Part shown: positions 1 to 10,323 of the stretch, one piece after another
Layout of the letters: each line of letters begins with the position of its first letter
Numbering within the stretch: position 1 is the first letter of the stretch
Assembly: GCF_019597925.1 (NCBI RefSeq)
Contig: NZ_CP080442.1
Span: forward strand, 165,001-229,000
DNA length: 64,000 bases
Reading direction: 5' to 3'
Source of the DNA: [Clostridium] scindens
GTDB lineage: Bacteria; Bacillota; Clostridia; Lachnospirales; Lachnospiraceae
Translations under genes and position numbers: made by a program
The notes under the pieces: model-generated
What the model saw: only the letters and a program-made list of their open reading frames with translations
Told to the model about the DNA's origin: nothing
The model's database searches: none

Positions 1-2015
<2,015 letters not shown>

Positions 2016-2163
2016 AGAGAGGCCGGAAGGCAAGGAGGCCCGGATCCGGGGCGTTGGATGGAAGTATTTCCCGTATGCGGTTTTGAAGGTATATATAGGG
2101 CACCAGGAGGCCATACTAGAATGTGTGGAGGCCGGTGTTTTTCTTCAATTAAAGATAGCATAG
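2016..2163. other. 23S to tRNA-Asn spacer without a recognisable 5S rRNA gene
   Basis: This 148-bp spacer was read for the conserved 5S core (CCGAACACGGAAGTTAAG-like) and none was found. The space is barely long enough for a 5S gene of about 117 nt. The 5S copy of this operon may lie upstream of the 23S, outside the window, or be absent. Confidence 0.6.
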
Positions 2164-2235
2164 TCCTCGATAGCTCAGTGGTAGAGCATTCGGCTGTTAA
2201 CCGAAGGGTCGTTGGTTCGAGCCCAACTCGGGGAG
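2164..2235 (+). tRNA. tRNA-Asn (anticodon GTT)
   Basis: A full cloverleaf can be folded by eye. The acceptor stem TCCTCGA pairs with TCGGGGA, the D arm contains AGCTCAGTGGTAGAGC, the anticodon loop is CTGTTAA, and the T arm contains GGTTCGAGCC. No CCA is encoded. It directly follows the 23S gene and is probably co-transcribed with the rRNA operon. Confidence 0.95.
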
Positions 2236-2243
2236 TTCTGGAA

Positions 2244-2277
2244 ACATTTCATAGACGTAAGTTTATGGAATGTTTTT
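2244..2277 (+). terminator. Rho-independent terminator of the rRNA/tRNA operon
   Basis: A 13-bp stem (ACATTTCATAGAC with GTTTATGGAATGT, two G-T pairs) and a GTAA loop are followed by TTTTATT. It lies immediately after tRNA-Asn. Confidence 0.85.
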
Positions 2278-2454
2278 ATTTATTTAAAAATCAACGAACC
2301 TACGTAGACGGAATATGGGACAATAATTCATAATGAAAGGAGATTAAACAAAAATAAACAGAAGAAATAGGGAAAACCAAATGGTAGCATTCTGGTAATG
2401 GCGGTATTCTTGCCTGCTATAATTAACTCAGTTTTAGGAAAAGGAGATAGTAGC

Positions 2455-3261
2455 ATGGCAAGACCAGCATTTACAGAAGCGCAGATCATACAGAAGACGT
2501 TGGAGAATGTCCGTAGTTTTTACAATCGCAAGCAGGAGATAGCAGTACTTCCAACGGCCGATGATTTTGTCTGGATCGGGGCGTATGATTCCCAGTGGAG
2601 TGAAGGCCGGGACCAGTTTGTTGAACTGGCTGGTATAGAGCATGAAGAGTTTCCAATCCTGTTGTCAGATGAAGAATATCATCTTCTCTTTCATGAGAGG
2701 AATGTATGGGTTGTATATGGACGTTATAAAGTCACTGCGACAAAGGAGGATGGGAGCGTATTTCATGTGCATGTCCGGGGTACCTATGTGTGGCGTATGG
2801 TAAATGGCGAACTGAAATTGGCCCATGTCCATGATTCTCATGGCGATATGCCAACAGGTCAACGGGCTTCTGAAGCAGGGCAGTATCTGGCTGATGCGGA
2901 TTTCCTGGAATATATGAAGCACATGGATATGCAAAAGGCGAATCAAGAGAAGATTGTATTTCGGGATAAGGAGAAGAATTACCATTATCTATTTCCTTCC
3001 GATATTCTTTATCTGAAGGCAGCGGCGCAGTATTCTATTGTGCACACGAAGTCGGATCGTTTTAAGACTTGGGGGCTGCTGGCTGATTTTGAGAAAAAAG
3101 TGCCGGAGACATTCAGACGTATTCATAAGAGTTATCTTGTGAATACGATGTATATTGACAGCGTCAGACGCTATCGGGCGTCCTTAACGGATGGGCAGGA
3201 ACTGCCTATTGGAAAAGAACGCTATATGGAACTGAAGAAGCATCTTCAGAATGGAATATAA
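2455..3261 (+). CDS. NTF2/SnoaL-like domain plus LytTR DNA-binding regulator
   Basis: Likely transcription factor of 268 residues. Residues 1 to about 135 look like an NTF2/SnoaL-type alpha-plus-beta pocket, with the FVWIGAYDSQW and VRGTYVWRMVNGELKLAHVHDS patterns typical of that fold. Residues about 165-265 form a LytTR domain: a DILYLKAAAQYSIVH segment, then FRRIHKSYLVN and the ELPIGKERYMELKK ending. There is no receiver domain, so the NTF2-like part, not phosphorylation, is the likely input. An earlier in-frame start at 2398 exists, but the ATG at 2455 follows AAAGGAGAT at good spacing and is preferred. The gene stands alone between two terminators, and its ligand and targets are unknown. 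The LytTR assignment is firm; the NTF2-like assignment is from pattern only. Confidence 0.8.
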   Translation: MARPAFTEAQIIQKTLENVRSFYNRKQEIAVLPTADDFVWIGAYDSQWSEGRDQFVELAGIEHEEFPILLSDEEYHLLFHERNVWVVYGRYKVTATKEDGSVFHVHVRGTYVWRMVNGELKLAHVHDSHGDMPTGQRASEAGQYLADADFLEYMKHMDMQKANQEKIVFRDKEKNYHYLFPSDILYLKAAAQYSIVHTKSDRFKTWGLLADFEKKVPETFRRIHKSYLVNTMYIDSVRRYRASLTDGQELPIGKERYMELKKHLQNGI

Positions 3262-3266
3262 AGCAG

Positions 3267-3307
3267 AGGATTCGTGGCTTTTCCTGTAAAGGCCGCGGAT
3301 CCTTTTA
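3267..3307 (+). terminator. Terminator after the LytTR gene
   Basis: The stem pairs AGGATTCGTGGCTTT with AAGGCCGCGGATCCT through a short loop and is followed by TTTTATTC. Confidence 0.8.
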
Positions 3308-3342
3308 TTCTTTACATATGTTTTATAGTAAGTGTAAAGGTG

Positions 3343-3370
3343 TTGACTTTTTATGCCGAAGGAATATAAT
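3343..3370 (+). promoter_or_regulatory. Sigma-A type promoter of the fructosidase/LacI operon
   Basis: TTGACT at 3343-3348 and TATAAT at 3365-3370 are separated by 16 bp. Just downstream (about 3380-3400) a small AACGG...CCGTT hairpin with a T-run could act as an attenuator. Confidence 0.75.
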
Positions 3371-3413
3371 GAACCTTAGGAAACGGTGAAGCCGTTTTTA
3401 TTTTCGGAATTTA

Positions 3414-3427
3414 TGGAACGGGTTCCA
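3414..3427. promoter_or_regulatory. Probable LacI-family operator
   Basis: TGGAAC-GG-GTTCCA is an inverted repeat with perfect arms. It lies about 45 bp downstream of the -10 box and just before the fructosidase start. LacI-family repressors bind short palindromes of this kind, and the repressor gene at 4976 is in the same operon, so autoregulated repression is inferred. Confidence 0.6.
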
Positions 3428-3462
3428 CATCCTGTTATCAGAATTATAATTGGAGGTTACAT

Positions 3463-4947
3463 ATGTCAAAGGAATTAATGCAGATGAATATTCAAAGGGC
3501 GCAATTAAGAATCGAAGCGGAGAAGGAAGAAGTCGCCAAAGGCAGCATGCGCCAGCGCTATCATTTTATGCCGCAAGCCGGCTGGATGAACGATCCGAAT
3601 GGGCTGCTATATTATAAAGGGAAATACCATTTCTTTTTTCAGCACAATCCATATAGCAGTTTCTGGGATTGTATGCATTGGGGCCACGCGATCAGCGACG
3701 ATATGCTTCATTGGGAGTATCTGCCGGAGGCGCTGGCTCCAAGCGAGGCATATGACAGCCATATGAAGGGCGGATGCTTTTCCGGAAGCGCGATAGAGCA
3801 TGAAGGCAGGCTGTACTTAATCTATACAGGCGCTACGAATGTGGGAAACGGGATGGAACAGACGCAGTGCATCGCTTATAGCGAAGATGGAATCCATTTT
3901 GAGAAATATGATGGAAATCCGGTGATTGAAGCGCCGGAAGGCGTGCCTGCCTGTTTTTTCCGGGATCCAAAGGTATGGAAGCACGAAGATTTATTTTATA
4001 TGGTATGCGGAGCCAGCCGGGGGGAAAGAGGACAGGCTCTGCTGTACAGATCAAAAGACCTGCTTCATTGGGAATATGTAAATGTATTGGCGGAAAGCCG
4101 GGGAGAGTGGGGATACATGTGGGAATGTCCGGATTTCTATTCCCTTGGGGACAAGTATGTCCTGACATTTTCTCCCATGGGAGCCGGTGATAGAAAAAGC
4201 GTATATCTGACCGGGGATTTTGACTATTCCACCGGGAAATTCTGCTACCAGACATCGGGGGAGATTGACTGGGGACATGATTACTATGCGCCGCAGTCAT
4301 TTCTTGCGCCGGACGGACGCCGGCTGATCGTAGGATGGGCCAATGAATGGGAATGGATGTCCTATTGGAAAGACTGGGGGCCAACCTACAAGGAAGGGTG
4401 GTGCGGCTCTTTCAATATTCCAAGGGAGGTCAGGCTTATGGAAGATGGCACGCTTCAGTTCCGTCCGATCGAAGAAATCAGATCCATCAGGGAGGGTGCT
4501 TACAGGGAGGATGCCTTGCTTCTGGAGCCGGGAAAGGAATATGACCTTAAAGCGGGCGACGGAGTGGCATATGAACTAAAGATGAAGATAGATCTTGAAC
4601 ATACGGACGCTTCCCGGATAGAGTTGATGCTAAGAGGTGACGGGCAGAGGAGGACCAGATGCGTCATAGACCTTAAGAAAGCCCAGATAAGCGTGGACAG
4701 AAGCCTGGCGGACGGCTGGAGCAAAGGGGTATCCAGAAGTCCTTTATTCCTGAAGAATAAGAAGAAGCTGGATATCCATATCCTGTCAGACCAGAGTTCC
4801 TTGGAACTATTTACGGATGACTATCGAAATAATCATTCCATGAACGTGTTTGCGGGAAATGAACAGGATAGAATGTACATATGCGCCGTAGATGGCCAGG
4901 CGCGGATCGAGGATATAGAATCCTATGGCTTGAAAAGAACAATGTAG
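3463..4947 (+). CDS. Glycoside hydrolase family 32 (sucrose-6-phosphate hydrolase / beta-fructofuranosidase)
   Basis: Predicted to hydrolyse terminal beta-D-fructofuranosyl bonds in sucrose, sucrose-6-phosphate or short fructans. The 494 residues match the usual family length. All three GH32 active-site motifs are visible: WMNDPNG at about 41-47 (nucleophile Asp44), FRDP at about 166-169 (transition-state stabiliser) and WECPD at about 220-224 (acid/base Glu221). A beta-propeller then a C-terminal beta-sandwich are expected. There is no signal peptide, so the enzyme is cytoplasmic and acts on imported or phosphorylated sugar. No PTS or sucrose permease gene lies alongside, so the uptake route is elsewhere. 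It is the first gene of an operon with the LacI regulator. GH32 assignment is firm; exact substrate is not determined. Confidence 0.92.
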   Translation: MSKELMQMNIQRAQLRIEAEKEEVAKGSMRQRYHFMPQAGWMNDPNGLLYYKGKYHFFFQHNPYSSFWDCMHWGHAISDDMLHWEYLPEALAPSEAYDSHMKGGCFSGSAIEHEGRLYLIYTGATNVGNGMEQTQCIAYSEDGIHFEKYDGNPVIEAPEGVPACFFRDPKVWKHEDLFYMVCGASRGERGQALLYRSKDLLHWEYVNVLAESRGEWGYMWECPDFYSLGDKYVLTFSPMGAGDRKSVYLTGDFDYSTGKFCYQTSGEIDWGHDYYAPQSFLAPDGRRLIVGWANEWEWMSYWKDWGPTYKEGWCGSFNIPREVRLMEDGTLQFRPIEEIRSIREGAYREDALLLEPGKEYDLKAGDGVAYELKMKIDLEHTDASRIELMLRGDGQRRTRCVIDLKKAQISVDRSLADGWSKGVSRSPLFLKNKKKLDIHILSDQSSLELFTDDYRNNHSMNVFAGNEQDRMYICAVDGQARIEDIESYGLKRTM

Positions 4948-4975
4948 TTAATGGGGAAGAAAAGAGGGAAGAAGC

Positions 4976-5965
4976 ATGGCAAGTATCAGAGATGTGGCGA
5001 AAAAAGCAAATGTAGGACCGGCTACCGTATCCAGGGTCCTGAATAACAGCGGCTATGTATCGGAAGAGTCACGGCGCAGGATAGAGCAGGCGATGATGGA
5101 ACTGGACTATACGCCGAATGAACTGGCCAGGAATCTGTTTCGAAAGAAGACGGGGATCGTAGCGTTACTGGTCCCCAGCATCTCCCATCCGTTTTTTGCC
5201 GCGTTTGTGGAAAAAGCCGAGGAAGCCCTCCATAGTCGAGGATACAAGACGATGCTCTGCAATACGGCAAAAGAGGAAAATGCAGAACTGGAATATCTGG
5301 ATATGCTGAACCGCCATATCGTAGACGGGATTATCAGCGGCGTCCATTCGCTGGAGATCGAAGAATATCAGAAGATTAAGAAGCCGATCGTTGCATTGGA
5401 CCGGTATCTTGGGGCGGATATCCCTGTTGTGGCGGTGAACCATGAAAAGGGCGGCCGGATGGCGGCAGAAGAACTGGCGGGCAGCGGGTGCAGGATGGTG
5501 CTGCACTTTAGAGGCGATCAGGCGGTAGAATCCCCTTATCATGACCGCCATCATGCATTTGACCGTATCATGAAAGAAAGACAGGTGGAAGTGTATTCTT
5601 ATGAATTGGAACGAAACCGTTTTGACATGGAGTATTTTGAGGCAGTCATCCAGGACATATTTTCCAGAGAGATAAAGTTTGACGGCGTATTTGGCACGGA
5701 TATGCTGGCGGCTTTATACTTAAGGGAGGCAAAAGGAAGGGGCCTTCGTGTTCCGGAGGACGTTCGGGTTGTATCCTATGATGGAACCTATGTGTCCAGG
5801 ATGACACGACCCGGGATGACGGCAATCATACAGCCAGTAGAAAAACTGGCCAATGAGGCGGCGAAAATGATTGACCTTCTGATTAACGGCGAAGCCTGCC
5901 ATGAAGATAAGGTGGTGATGGAAGTCGGATTTCAGCAAGGAGAAACTACATTCCGGGACAGATGA
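4976..5965 (+). CDS. LacI-family transcriptional repressor
   Basis: Probable local repressor of the fructosidase operon, 329 residues, the family norm. The N-terminal helix-turn-helix is clear (IRDVAKKANVGPATVSRVLN, residues about 4-23), followed by the hinge-helix region NELARNLFRKKTGIVALLVP. The rest is a periplasmic-binding-protein-like effector domain (for example DGIISGV and VSYDGTYVSRMTRPGMTAI). It lies 28 bp after the GH32 gene in the same direction. The effector is expected to be a sugar or sugar phosphate related to the fructoside substrate, and the likely operator is the palindrome at 3414-3427. Confidence 0.92.
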   Translation: MASIRDVAKKANVGPATVSRVLNNSGYVSEESRRRIEQAMMELDYTPNELARNLFRKKTGIVALLVPSISHPFFAAFVEKAEEALHSRGYKTMLCNTAKEENAELEYLDMLNRHIVDGIISGVHSLEIEEYQKIKKPIVALDRYLGADIPVVAVNHEKGGRMAAEELAGSGCRMVLHFRGDQAVESPYHDRHHAFDRIMKERQVEVYSYELERNRFDMEYFEAVIQDIFSREIKFDGVFGTDMLAALYLREAKGRGLRVPEDVRVVSYDGTYVSRMTRPGMTAIIQPVEKLANEAAKMIDLLINGEACHEDKVVMEVGFQQGETTFRDR

Positions 5966-6106
5966 CATAGATTCATTTATGAAAGCGGCTACTTATTTGT
6001 ATTTTCAATAAATGCCATAATATAACAAAAAAAGCAATAAGACACATAAGCCGGGAAATGATAGACTTAAACCATACGGGATTAAACCAAAAAGAGGTGA
6101 TGGCTT

Positions 6107-6865
6107 ATGAATTATATTGGGATTGACATCGGCTCTACTGCTTCCAAGGTCGTAGTACGGGGAAGCAAAGAGGCGTATTTTGTGCTGCCCACAGGCTGGA
6201 GCAGCAAGGAGACGGCCCAGACTATCCGGGCCAGGCTAAAAGAGATGGGGATTGATGTGGACGATGAGGCAACGAAGGTGGTTGCCACAGGATATGGCAG
6301 AATCGTGGTAGACTATGCGGACCGGACGATCACGGAGATCACCTGTCACGGGCGGGGAGGCCGGGAACTGGCAGGCGAAAACTGTATGATCATCGATGTG
6401 GGGGGACAGGATACGAAGGTTATCTCGTTAAAGGATGGCGTGGTATATGACTTCCTGATGAATGATAAATGCTCCGCGGGAACAGGCAAGTTTCTGGAGA
6501 TCATGGCCAACCGGCTGGGGGTTACGCTGGAGGAATTATTTGATCTGGCAGATCAGGGGACGGCCATCCCGATCAGTTCCCTGTGCACGGTATTTGCGGA
6601 GACGGAGATCATCAGCTATATCGGAGAAGGCAGGGAACGAAGAGACATCGCGGCCGGAGTGGTAGAATCAGTGGCGGAGAAGGTAGCGCAGCTTGCGAAG
6701 CGCCAGTCTTTGCAGGATCAGATCATCCTCACCGGAGGATTGAGCAACAGCCCTTATTTTGCGGGACGTCTGTCGGAGAAACTGGGAAAGACGGTGCAGA
6801 CAAGGGAAATGGGAAAATACGCGGGCGCGCTCGGCGCGGCGTATCTTGCGGAAGAGAAAGGTTAA
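6107..6865 (+). CDS. BadF/HgdC-type ATPase, activator of a double-cubane reductase
   Basis: Predicted ATP-driven one-electron donor to the protein encoded next. The 252 residues carry the acetate/sugar-kinase/Hsp70/actin-fold signatures of this family: YIGIDIGSTASK near the N terminus, VGGQDTK, and ILTGGLSNSP. Two cysteines that bridge a dimer-interface [4Fe-4S] cluster in HgdC relatives are present (DKCSAGTGKF, about residue 122, and SLCTVFAE, about residue 160). The start follows AGAGGTG at suitable spacing. It is 15 bp upstream of the partner gene. The family serves both 2-hydroxyacyl-CoA dehydratases and double-cubane cluster proteins; the single partner subunit favours the latter. Confidence 0.88.
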   Translation: MNYIGIDIGSTASKVVVRGSKEAYFVLPTGWSSKETAQTIRARLKEMGIDVDDEATKVVATGYGRIVVDYADRTITEITCHGRGGRELAGENCMIIDVGGQDTKVISLKDGVVYDFLMNDKCSAGTGKFLEIMANRLGVTLEELFDLADQGTAIPISSLCTVFAETEIISYIGEGRERRDIAAGVVESVAEKVAQLAKRQSLQDQIILTGGLSNSPYFAGRLSEKLGKTVQTREMGKYAGALGAAYLAEEKG

Positions 6866-6880
6866 CAGGAGGAAGAGAAG

Positions 6881-8029
6881 ATGGAACTTATCAAGGAATT
6901 GCCAGAGGTATTTGAAGAGTTTGCGGAACAGAGACAGAAATCGTTCCTGGGTATTAAGAAACTGAAAGATGAAGGAGTGCCGATCGTAGGCGTATACTGT
7001 ACATATTTCCCTCAGGAAATTGCGGTTGCCATGGGTGCGGCGGTGGTTGGGCTTTGCTCCACTTCCGATGAGACGATCCCGGCAGCGGAAGAAGACCTTC
7101 CAAAGAATCTATGCCCTCTGATCAAGTCCAGCTACGGGTTTGCCAAGACCGACAAATGTCCGTTCTTTTACTTTTCCGACGTGGTGGTTGGAGAGACGAC
7201 CTGCGACGGAAAGAAAAAGATGTACGAGTATATGTCTGAATTCAAGCCAGTATATCTTATGGAACTTCCGAACCGACAGACGGAGGAAGGACTGATTCTG
7301 TGGAAGAAGGAGATTATCCGATTCAAAGAATATCTGGAAGATAAGTTTGATATAGAAATTACTGATGAGAAGGTACGTGAAGCCACACATACCATGAACG
7401 AGGTAAGGAAGTCCATGAAGCGGCTGTCCGCGCTTATGGCATATGATCCGGCTCCGGCTACCGGACTGGATATGTTCCATGTCATGTATGGAAGTACCTT
7501 CAAATTTGATAAGTCTGTAATTCCATCAGAAGTAGACGCGCTCACAAAACAGCTGGAGGATGAATACGCGCAGGGCAAGCATCTTGACAAGCGGCCGCGC
7601 ATCCTTGTGACCGGCTGCCCTATCGGCGGCGCGACGGAGAAAGTCATCAAGGCCATCGAGGATAACGGAGGCGTTGTCGTTGCTTTTGAGAACTGCGTAG
7701 GCGCGAAGAATCACGACCAGCTGGTGGATGAAGATAATCCGGATATCTACGATGCCCTGGCCCGCAGATATATGGACATCGGATGCTCAGTCATGACGCC
7801 GAATCCCAACAGGATTGACTTAATGGGAAGGCTGATCGACGAATTCCATGTGGACGGCGTGGTAGAAGTGATCTTGCAGGCCTGCCATACATACAATATT
7901 GAGACCAAGGGTATCCGCAAGTTTGTAAATGAAAAGGGCAAGCCCTACATCAGCGTGGAGACGGACTATTCTATGGCAGACTGCGGACAGCTGAATACAA
8001 GAATGGCAGCGTTTGTGGAAATGCTGTAG
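6881..8029 (+). CDS. Double-cubane-cluster anaerobic reductase (2-hydroxyacyl-CoA dehydratase superfamily)
   Basis: A 382-residue member of the HgdB/FldB superfamily. True dehydratases use two different subunits. Here one gene follows the activase, matching the homodimeric double-cubane cluster proteins (DCCP, E. coli YjiM type), which can reduce small substrates in vitro and whose natural substrate is not settled. Many cysteines are in the expected places: VYCTYFP, GLCSTSDE, NLCPLIK, DKCPFFY, TTCDGKKK in the first half and VTGCPIGG, ENCVGAKN, DIGCSVM, LQACHTY, DCGQLNTR in the second. The start follows AGGAGGAAGAG. A strong terminator at 8063 closes the two-gene operon. The protein is expected to be cytoplasmic, oxygen-sensitive and ATP-dependent through its activase. 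Confidence 0.85.
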   Translation: MELIKELPEVFEEFAEQRQKSFLGIKKLKDEGVPIVGVYCTYFPQEIAVAMGAAVVGLCSTSDETIPAAEEDLPKNLCPLIKSSYGFAKTDKCPFFYFSDVVVGETTCDGKKKMYEYMSEFKPVYLMELPNRQTEEGLILWKKEIIRFKEYLEDKFDIEITDEKVREATHTMNEVRKSMKRLSALMAYDPAPATGLDMFHVMYGSTFKFDKSVIPSEVDALTKQLEDEYAQGKHLDKRPRILVTGCPIGGATEKVIKAIEDNGGVVVAFENCVGAKNHDQLVDEDNPDIYDALARRYMDIGCSVMTPNPNRIDLMGRLIDEFHVDGVVEVILQACHTYNIETKGIRKFVNEKGKPYISVETDYSMADCGQLNTRMAAFVEML

Positions 8030-8062
8030 AAATCCATTCCGGCAATTATAAAAATTCGCACT

Positions 8063-8104
8063 AACCGGTCAATTGATAAGGAAGAATCGATTGACCGGTT
8101 TTTC
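8063..8104 (+). terminator. Terminator of the activase/reductase operon
   Basis: AACCGGTCAATTGAT pairs with ATCGATTGACCGGTT (one G-T pair) and is followed by a run of five T. The stem is long and stable. Confidence 0.88.
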
Positions 8105-8347
8105 TGCTTAAACTGTGGAGAAAAGTTTGCAAATACTTCGTATGTTTGCTTGAATAGCAAAGAGGGGTATGCTAATATTTACCATATCAGACATTCTGAT
8201 TTCTAAAATTAATCAATGGCAGTTCGCCGACAAATCCAATGTTCAGATCAAATTTAAAAATGACGGGAGGGATGGCCTATGGGGGAAGTTTCTTGTTTTG
8301 TGTCTGTTAAGTAACTGATGGTTGTGATAAAATAAAAGGAGAAACAT
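8105..8347. other. Non-coding stretch with an 11-codon reading frame
   Basis: No gene of normal size is visible. A GGGAGGG ribosome site precedes an 11-codon frame (8279-8314, ATG to TAA), which could be a tiny leader peptide, a gene remnant or chance. A weak TAAAAT-like -10 lies near 8329, just before the next gene. Confidence 0.35.
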
Positions 8348-9214
8348 ATGAGTAAACAACAGAATATGATACCATTGCAAGAATTAAACCTTACCAGCCG
8401 TTTTTTATTTGAAGAGGTATTGGAAGATCCCAGGACCCATCAGGATATATTAGAGATTATCTTCCAAAAAGAAATCCCTCTGCTTGAAAAGAATGAGACC
8501 GAAAAAGAATTAAGAGTGTCTCCGCTGCTTCGCTCCATCCGAATGGATGTATTTTCCATGGATCAGGAAAAGGTTATTTATAATACGGAAATGCAGCAGA
8601 AAAGAAGGGCAGATTTGGCGAAGCGCAGCAGATACTACCAGTCCATGACGGATACATCATTGCTGGAGCCAGGAGTACCGGATTACAATCGGCTGAATAC
8701 GTCGTATATTATAATGATAATGCCGTTTGATTTATTCGGTTATAAAAGGTATGTATATACATTTCGATCCAGGTGCGAGGAGGAGGCAGAGTGCATTCTT
8801 GAAGATGGGGCAACCCGAATATTCTTGAATACCCGGGGAGAGAATGATAGCGAGGTTCCCCGGGAACTGGTAGAGTTCCTGCACTATCTGGAAAATACGA
8901 CGGATGAGGCAGCAGCCGGGACGGACAGCGAGAGGATTAAAAGGATCCATAAACGGGTTTGCGAGGTAAGGCTTAGCGAGGAAGTCGGGGTGAAGTATAT
9001 GCAGGCATGGGAAGAGAAATATTATGAGAAACAGGAGGCCAGGGAGGAAGGCATAAAGCTTGGCATTGAGGAAGGCATTCAAACAGGCGAGAGAAGAAAA
9101 TTGAGGGAATTGGCTATAAAGAAGCAGCAAAAGGGAAAATCTATAGAGGAGATTGCGGAAATCCTGGAAGAGGATGAAGAGACGATTCGGCAGTTGCTGG
9201 AAGAGCAGGCCTGA
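8348..9214 (+). CDS. PD-(D/E)XK nuclease family transposase / Rpn-like protein
   Basis: Member of the large family annotated as PD-(D/E)XK nuclease transposase or Rpn recombination-promoting nuclease, common and variable in Lachnospiraceae. In 288 residues the nuclease core is visible: RMDVFSMDQEKVIYNTEMQQ gives the Asp and the ExQ triad (about residues 60-81), followed by RRADLAKRSRYYQSM, the conserved arginine/tyrosine stretch. The C-terminal third is charged and helical (EEGIKLGIEEGIQTGE) and ends in EDEETIRQLLEEQ, typical of these proteins. The RBS is AAAAGGAGAAAC. Despite the name, no terminal repeats are evident around it. It probably acts in DNA cleavage or recombination; biological role unknown. 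Confidence 0.8.
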   Translation: MSKQQNMIPLQELNLTSRFLFEEVLEDPRTHQDILEIIFQKEIPLLEKNETEKELRVSPLLRSIRMDVFSMDQEKVIYNTEMQQKRRADLAKRSRYYQSMTDTSLLEPGVPDYNRLNTSYIIMIMPFDLFGYKRYVYTFRSRCEEEAECILEDGATRIFLNTRGENDSEVPRELVEFLHYLENTTDEAAAGTDSERIKRIHKRVCEVRLSEEVGVKYMQAWEEKYYEKQEAREEGIKLGIEEGIQTGERRKLRELAIKKQQKGKSIEEIAEILEEDEETIRQLLEEQA

Positions 9215-9264
9215 TTATATCGTAAACGCAATATTAATTTTAGTAAGAGAAGAGATACATGAAC

Positions 9265-9294
9265 AAAGCAGGCAAGAGATATGCCTGCTTTTAT
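9265..9294 (+). terminator. Terminator after the PD-(D/E)XK gene
   Basis: The perfect stem AAAGCAGGCA / TGCCTGCTTT with a 7-nt loop ends in TTTTAT. Confidence 0.85.
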
Positions 9295-9314
9295 ATTGCT
9301 TGAAAACGTAAGAT

Positions 9315-9338
9315 TAGACAAATAGAAGGGTCTGTCTA
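9315..9338. promoter_or_regulatory. Inverted repeat TAGACA-N12-TGTCTA upstream of the SDR gene
   Basis: Perfect 6-bp arms are separated by 12 bp, just downstream of the preceding terminator and about 100 bp before the SDR start. It could be a regulator site; the protein that binds it is not known. Confidence 0.4.
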
Positions 9339-9344
9339 CATAAA

Positions 9345-9366
9345 AAACATTTACGCATGTTTGTTC
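9345..9366. promoter_or_regulatory. Shared ACA-N8-TGTTT motif, copy 1 (before the SDR gene)
   Basis: AAACAT-N6-ATGTTT is a perfect 18-bp inverted repeat, followed by GTTC. The 20-bp block from 9347 matches the block before the flavoenzyme gene (12432) at 16 of 20 positions. It lies upstream of a possible -10 TAGAAT at 9391-9396. The nearby TetR regulator is a natural candidate to bind it, but this is an inference. Confidence 0.5.
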
Positions 9367-9441
9367 CTTTATCTTTTGCGGATATGTGCCTAGAATGTTA
9401 ATTAAATAACAAAACTTTAGCAGAAAGGAGAACAAAAAGGA

Positions 9442-10299
9442 ATGAAAGATTATCTAGGTTTTAAAGGAAAGGTATGCGTTGTATCTGGAGCAAGAACAGG
9501 TGTAGGAAAAGCGGCTGCGGAAATTCTTGTTGATCTTGGAGCGAAGGTATACGCGGCAGGCAGAAACAGGGGGGAGATTGAGGGGATTGAGAAATTTGTC
9601 ATTATGGACTTATGCAGTAAAGAGTCAATTGACAAAGCGTTTAAAGAATTCCCGGAGAAGATTGACTGTTTTATCGGCTGCGCTGGATTATTTGGGGATG
9701 TAAATGATTTTATGTCTGTAACTATCACGAATTTTGTCTCGAATAAATACATAATCCAGGAATATTTAAGTAAGCGTATTGTCGACAAAGGTACGATTGG
9801 TTTTGTAACATCTAATAACGGGACGCACTGGGAGCAGGAAAGATTTAGAAAAGAGTGTCAGGCAACCATTGAGGCAGAGGGCTGGGAAGGAACGATACAG
9901 CAGCTTATCGATTCCGGATTAAGCCAGAAAACAGGGATGGATGGGTATAATTTTTCTAAAAGGTGCATGAACAATTTTCTGACCAGGACTGCCCATGATC
10001 TAAGCAAGCGTAATGTCAGGGTCAATTATGTCCTGCCTGGCCCCATTGATACCAAAATGCTTCATGCGTGTATGGATAATGCGGGAGCGCCAGTGGAAAG
10101 CCTGCTGAATTCAGTGCTGGAAAACGCTGACCATATCTGCGCGCCAGAGGAGGTTGCGGCTCCATTGATCGCTATGTGCTCAAATATGATGACCTATGTA
10201 ACAGGGGCGGGGATATATACGGATTTTGGCCTGGATTCCTATATCCGGCTTGGACTTATAGAAGACCGGGTTGCCGGACAATATGAACCGTTGATATAA
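9442..10299 (+). CDS. Short-chain dehydrogenase, 3-alpha-hydroxysteroid dehydrogenase/carbonyl reductase-like
   Basis: NAD(P)-dependent oxidoreductase of 285 residues. The Rossmann motif is VSGARTGVGKAAAE (about 12-25), the NNAG motif is replaced by GCAGLFG, the catalytic Ser lies in FVTSNNG, and the Tyr/Lys pair lies in GYNFSKRCMNNF. About 45 residues separate the Ser from the Tyr, an insert much like that of the Comamonas 3-alpha-HSDH/carbonyl reductase type and unlike classic BaiA. VRVNYVLPGPIDTKML is the usual post-active-site segment. It is followed 25 bp later by an MFS carrier and shares an upstream motif with the BaiCD-like gene. A hydroxysteroid or similar alicyclic alcohol is the likely substrate, but this comes from fold and context only. 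Confidence 0.78.
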   Translation: MKDYLGFKGKVCVVSGARTGVGKAAAEILVDLGAKVYAAGRNRGEIEGIEKFVIMDLCSKESIDKAFKEFPEKIDCFIGCAGLFGDVNDFMSVTITNFVSNKYIIQEYLSKRIVDKGTIGFVTSNNGTHWEQERFRKECQATIEAEGWEGTIQQLIDSGLSQKTGMDGYNFSKRCMNNFLTRTAHDLSKRNVRVNYVLPGPIDTKMLHACMDNAGAPVESLLNSVLENADHICAPEEVAAPLIAMCSNMMTYVTGAGIYTDFGLDSYIRLGLIEDRVAGQYEPLI

Positions 10300-10323
10300 G
10301 AAATCAAAGGAGGAGTAGGAAAG

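Noticed and set aside
3380..3400. Short AACGG/CCGTT hairpin with T-run as a full terminator before the fructosidase
   Set aside because: The stem has five pairs and lies in the leader of the same operon; at best an attenuator, so not listed separately.
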